IMG/VR virus record: IMGVR_UViG_3300030450_004028
Span: 1-31,674 of that record
Length of the DNA: 31,674 nucleotides
Reading direction: 5' to 3' (one strand)
Origin: a virus
Under the pieces are notes generated by a model. The model was not told where the DNA came from and searched no databases. It saw only the letters and a program-made list of their open reading frames with translations. The first letter of the stretch is position 1. Each line of letters starts with the position of its first letter. The position numbers were made by a program, and so were the translations under genes. Shown piece after piece: positions 28,450 to 31,674 of this stretch.

Positions 28450-28679
28450 TGGCTAATAAAATAATACTAAGAAACAGAAGTAATACATCTAATCCTGCTC
28501 CAACACATTCTACCGATGCAGCTACGGATGTTGATTATGGAGAAGTAGTAGTTAATTATCATGCAGATGTAGCTTCTCTTTACTTTAAAGATTCCAGCAA
28601 TACAATAAGACAAATCAAGGATTCGACTCAATCTGCTACAACTGCAGATGCGACGGCCTTAGCGATTGCGTTAGGATAA
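28449..28679 (+). CDS. Short fibre-type protein, 76 aa
   Basis: Begins MANKIILRNRSNTSNPAPTH and has VDYGEVVVNYHADVASLYFK, the same attachment motif (IxxR...GElavNy...LYfkd) as the N-terminus of longer fibres, but it ends soon after with an Ala/Thr-rich tail. It looks like a stand-alone fibre head domain that may cap or join a longer fibre. The start overlaps the previous stop as TAATG. Confidence 0.6.
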   Translation: MANKIILRNRSNTSNPAPTHSTDAATDVDYGEVVVNYHADVASLYFKDSSNTIRQIKDSTQSATTADATALAIALG

Positions 28680-28683
28680 TATC

Positions 28684-29016
28684 ATGGCAAATACCTTTAA
28701 ACTAACTTCAAATGCAGGATTAACTACTAGCTTAGTCGATCAGTATACAGTTCCTAGCTCTACAACAAGTATTGTTGTTGGAATGTCGGTTTCTAATACC
28801 TCTGCGAATTCAATTACAGTTGATATTAAGATTGTTTCAGATACGGGTAGTAATGAAAATGCTTATTTAGTGAAAGGTGCGCCAGTACCTTCTGGAAGTT
28901 CTTTGGAAATAATGTCTGGAAACAAATTAGTTTTACAAACTACAGATAAAATACAAGCATTAGCTAGTACTACAGGAGTTGCTGATTTACTAATCTCATA
29001 TATGGAGATCACTTAA
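28684..29016 (+). CDS. Small beta-rich virion protein, 110 aa
   Basis: Begins MANTFKLTSNAGLTTSLVDQ and has several strands (TSIVVGMSVSNTSANSITVD, IKIVSDTG, LEIMSGNKLVLQTTDKIQAL) ending DLLISYMEIT. Similar small proteins with the SxxNLVLQ-t-DkiqA pattern occur in fibre regions of marine phages. It is probably a tail or fibre accessory protein. Its stop overlaps the start of the long S74 fibre gene. Confidence 0.6.
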   Translation: MANTFKLTSNAGLTTSLVDQYTVPSSTTSIVVGMSVSNTSANSITVDIKIVSDTGSNENAYLVKGAPVPSGSSLEIMSGNKLVLQTTDKIQALASTTGVADLLISYMEIT

Positions 29017-30827
29017 TGGCTTATTGGGGAAATGAACCAGCTAAAGTTGCAGTAAAAGTTGGAGCCAATGTTATTACTACAGCTGAAATCCAAGATGGGC
29101 AAGTATATACTGCCGATATCTTAGATGATGCAATAACTGCTCAAAAAGTAGATGATGATGGAACTGGATTCCGTATGGGATCTCTTGGTCTTGGTGCTGC
29201 AGTTTCAGGATCAGAAAAGTTAACAGTCGGAGGTACAGCAAGTTTCTCTGGAGCAATCACTGGTAACTTAACTGGTAACGCGAGTGGTACTGCAGCTACA
29301 GTAACGACTGCAGCTCAACCTAATATTACTTCATTAGGTACTCTTTCAGCATTAGCTGTAACAGGAACTAGTACCTTTACAGGAAGTGGTGATTTTGTAA
29401 GAGCAAACTCTAATGCATCAAATGCCAATTGTGCTTTTGCACTTTCTAATCAGACAACTCTTAAATGGTCAATGTATAATAATGCAAGTGATAATTCTTG
29501 GAATCTTTATGACCATAATGGGTCGGCTAATGCTATAACAGTAGCAACTGGTGGAAACGCTACTTTTGCAGGTGCTACTACAATAAATACTTCAGATTCA
29601 GAACAGTTAATGTTTAAAGGTGCGACAAGCCCATATTTAAGATTTTACGAAAGCACTACAGCAAAAGCCTACATGCAATGGCACTCTGACGGATATTTAA
29701 ATTTAGAAAATTCAGAGGCAAGTACAAATTTAGCAGTCGGAGCAAATGGTATCGGGATTGGAACTACAAGTCCAACAGATAAATTCCAAATAAATTACGA
29801 TGCTGATTTTTATGAAGTTTTTGATGGTGCAGGTACTTGGACAACTAAAAGAGGTAATGGTTCAACTGGTGGTAAGCGTATTGTTACTGATTTATCAAGT
29901 GGTTCTTGGGGTACTGATGGTGGTTATATTGAATTTAAACCAAGAAATAGTACTGCAATGACAATACAAGCAGGTGGAAATGTTGGTATAGGAAGTTCTT
30001 CAGTAACAGATATTACTACTGTTTGGGCAACAGGTACAGTTTTAGATGTTCACGAATCAAGTGGCTCAGATACTGGTGCTATTATACTTTCTGGTGATAC
30101 TACAACAAATGGTGGTGGTGTCGGGAGTTTAGTGTGGGCTAATAGAAATAATTCTGGACAAGCATCAGAAGAAGCTGGGGCTGAAGGTAAAGGAATAGGT
30201 ATAATAGTAACTAACGTAGTAACATCAGATAGTAACAGTGGAGATGATTCTGGTGGAGATATGAAATTCTTTACTAAACCAGAAGCTGGTACTATTGCTG
30301 AAAGGATGCGTATTACATCTGCTGGAAAAGTCGGAATTGGAGAGACTGGTCCATCTACTTCATTTCATCTAAAAGGAGCGGGTGTATCTAATTGTGGTAT
30401 AGCTTTATTCCAAACAACTCAAACAAGCGCTGATAATCACGAGCTTCTTACTTTTTATGACGGAGGTGGTGCTCTTTGTGGTGAGGTTTATGTTCATGCG
30501 ACAAATCATACGACTGTTTTTTCTACTTCATCTGATTATAGGTTAAAAGAAAATGAAACTGCAATCTCTGATGGATTAACAAGATTAAATCAGCTAAAAC
30601 CATATAAGTTTAATTTTAAATCAAATGTAGATAAAACAAAAGTAGATGGATTTTTTGCGCATGAAGTATCAAGTATTGTACCTGAAGCTGTTGTTGGTGA
30701 AAAAGATGCAGTAGATGACGATGGAGAAATAAAAAAACAAATGATTGACCATTCTAAGCTTGTACCTTTACTTGTAGCGGCAGTACAAGAATTATCAGCA
30801 AAAGTAGAAGCACTGGAGAACGCATAA
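29016..30827 (+). CDS. Tail fibre with C-terminal S74 auto-processing chaperone
   Basis: 603 aa. The N-terminus (MAYWGNEPAKVAVKVGANVI) is an attachment domain. The shaft has repeated motifs such as AAQPNITSLGTLSALAVTG and LTGNASGTA. The last 100 residues are a Peptidase_S74-type intramolecular chaperone: SDYRLKENETAI supplies the Ser506 and Lys511 pair, then NQLKPYKFNFK, GFFAHEV, and a final helix KLVPLLVAAVQELSAKVEAL. This domain helps the fibre trimerise and cuts itself off afterwards. The gene stops as TAATG overlapping the next fibre gene. Confidence 0.87.
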   Translation: MAYWGNEPAKVAVKVGANVITTAEIQDGQVYTADILDDAITAQKVDDDGTGFRMGSLGLGAAVSGSEKLTVGGTASFSGAITGNLTGNASGTAATVTTAAQPNITSLGTLSALAVTGTSTFTGSGDFVRANSNASNANCAFALSNQTTLKWSMYNNASDNSWNLYDHNGSANAITVATGGNATFAGATTINTSDSEQLMFKGATSPYLRFYESTTAKAYMQWHSDGYLNLENSEASTNLAVGANGIGIGTTSPTDKFQINYDADFYEVFDGAGTWTTKRGNGSTGGKRIVTDLSSGSWGTDGGYIEFKPRNSTAMTIQAGGNVGIGSSSVTDITTVWATGTVLDVHESSGSDTGAIILSGDTTTNGGGVGSLVWANRNNSGQASEEAGAEGKGIGIIVTNVVTSDSNSGDDSGGDMKFFTKPEAGTIAERMRITSAGKVGIGETGPSTSFHLKGAGVSNCGIALFQTTQTSADNHELLTFYDGGGALCGEVYVHATNHTTVFSTSSDYRLKENETAISDGLTRLNQLKPYKFNFKSNVDKTKVDGFFAHEVSSIVPEAVVGEKDAVDDDGEIKKQMIDHSKLVPLLVAAVQELSAKVEALENA

Positions 30828-31674
30828 TGGCATATATAGGACATTCACCGACTAACGCAGGAAATTTCTATATTCTAGACGATTTCAATGGATTAGGTCA
30901 AGATGGTAGTTCTTCTACTTATGACCAAAATGCCAATGGTACAATAGTAAATTATAAATTAATGGTAGCAGGAGTAGCGATTACTCCTAATGTTGACAAT
31001 CTGTTTGTTACAATAGATGGTGTAGTTCAACATCCTACCGATGCATATTCAATAAGTGGCTCAATATTAACATTTACTGAAGCACCCGCTAGTGGTGTTG
31101 ATTTCCATTGTTTTATAATGGGACAATCTGCAACTGTTGGAGAAGGTTCAATAGGAGCTGATGAGTTAAAAGTCTCAGGAGATGGAACTAGTGGTCAATT
31201 ATTAAAGTCTGATGGCGATGGTACTATGTCATGGATAAATCAAAACACAGTTACTGCTTCTACTGCAGTTACATTAGCTACTGCAAGAGCAATTAATGGT
31301 GTAAACTTTGATGGCTCAGCAGCTATTACAGTTACAGCTGATGCAAATACTTTATCAAATACAACCCTTAAAAGTACAGTCGTTTCAAGTTCATTGACTT
31401 CAGTAGGTACTCTTAGCTCTTTAAATGTAAGCGGTGTTGCAAGTTTAGGGAACAATAGTAAAGCAACAAGCTCATCTGCTGACACAACTTTTAAAATAGA
31501 AACAACTTCAGGTTCTACTATATTTCCAGTTCTTGATTTTGTTAGTAGCCATAGTTCTGTTGGTGGAAAAATTAGACAAGATGGTTCAGATGTAATAAGT
31601 TTTGATAACTCACAAAATTCTACTTTTGCAGGTAATGTTACTATTAATCAACTTGTAAATGTTAATGAAAGTGG
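30827..31674 (+). CDS. Tail fibre protein, N-terminal part (runs off window)
   Basis: Open from the ATG at 30827 to the window end (282 codons plus two bases), so it is 3'-truncated. It begins MAYIGHSPTNAGNFYILDDF, like the attachment head of the previous fibre, then has an early globular part (YDQNANGTIVNYKLMVAGVA, VTIDGVVQHPTDAYSISG). From about residue 125 come shaft repeats including AINGVNFDGSAAITV and SLTSVGTLSSLNVSGVA, related to the shaft of the preceding gene. The start overlaps the stop of the S74 fibre gene as TAATG. The end and any receptor-binding tip are not visible. Confidence 0.82.
   Translation, partial: MAYIGHSPTNAGNFYILDDFNGLGQDGSSSTYDQNANGTIVNYKLMVAGVAITPNVDNLFVTIDGVVQHPTDAYSISGSILTFTEAPASGVDFHCFIMGQSATVGEGSIGADELKVSGDGTSGQLLKSDGDGTMSWINQNTVTASTAVTLATARAINGVNFDGSAAITVTADANTLSNTTLKSTVVSSSLTSVGTLSSLNVSGVASLGNNSKATSSSADTTFKIETTSGSTIFPVLDFVSSHSSVGGKIRQDGSDVISFDNSQNSTFAGNVTINQLVNVNES

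Noticed and set aside
1-31674. CRISPR array, insertion sequence, integrase or att site
   Set aside because: No regularly spaced repeats of CRISPR length, no transposase and no integrase motifs were seen.

Overview
The window is part of the genome of a tailed, double-stranded DNA phage (Caudoviricetes), probably podovirus-like. It is AT-rich and very tightly packed. Most neighbouring genes overlap by TAATG or ATGA, and there is no integrase, repressor-type lysogeny module or host gene. The packaging and head genes (large terminase, P22-type portal, scaffold, SU10-like HK97-fold capsid protein), the AEP primase-helicase and the array of small fibre genes resemble phages of marine bacteria. The host cannot be named from this sequence.

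Layout. (1) 3-2861, rightward: the C-terminal 952 residues of a very large protein, probably virion-associated. Its stop overlaps the stop of the last leftward gene. (2) 15672 down to 2858, leftward: early, replication and accessory genes. In transcription order these are an unknown 114-aa protein; a T4 Pnk-like 3'-phosphatase domain with three small proteins; a 700-bp non-coding island rich in inverted repeats; a promoter; two small proteins; a ubiquitin-like protein; a possible E2-like protein; a JAMM/JAB peptidase; an E1/ThiF-like enzyme; a Sak4-like ATPase; a possible SSB; a winged-helix protein; an AEP primase fused to a RecA-fold helicase; a Gp157-like protein; a Holliday-junction-resolvase-like nuclease; several small unknowns; a zinc-ribbon/DUF1599-like protein; and a 44-aa basic protein. 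(3) 15673-15912: a regulatory region with a leftward promoter and two inverted repeats. (4) 15913 to the right end, rightward: two small genes, a palindrome-rich segment, the probable small terminase, terL, portal, scaffold, capsid, neck/adaptor genes and at least six fibre or fibre-associated genes. The last of these, at 30827, runs off the window. Late genes sit at both ends on the same strand, so the window is probably one arc of a circularly permuted or circular assembly (inference).

The outstanding feature is the co-transcribed set at 13065-9589: a ubiquitin-like protein with Gly-Gly followed by three residues, a protein with an HPY...C segment reminiscent of E2 enzymes, a JAMM peptidase with all catalytic residues, and an E1-like adenylating enzyme. 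This would be a compact phage-encoded ubiquitin-like conjugation and processing pathway, with the same gene order as I recall for bacterial Bil antiphage operons. A second possible novelty is three hairpins on the mRNA strand, each with a tandem G-A internal loop between two GC-rich stems and each just upstream of a Shine-Dalgarno/ATG. Their sequences differ but the architecture is the same.

All assignments are by eye from sequence motifs. No database search or structure prediction was run.
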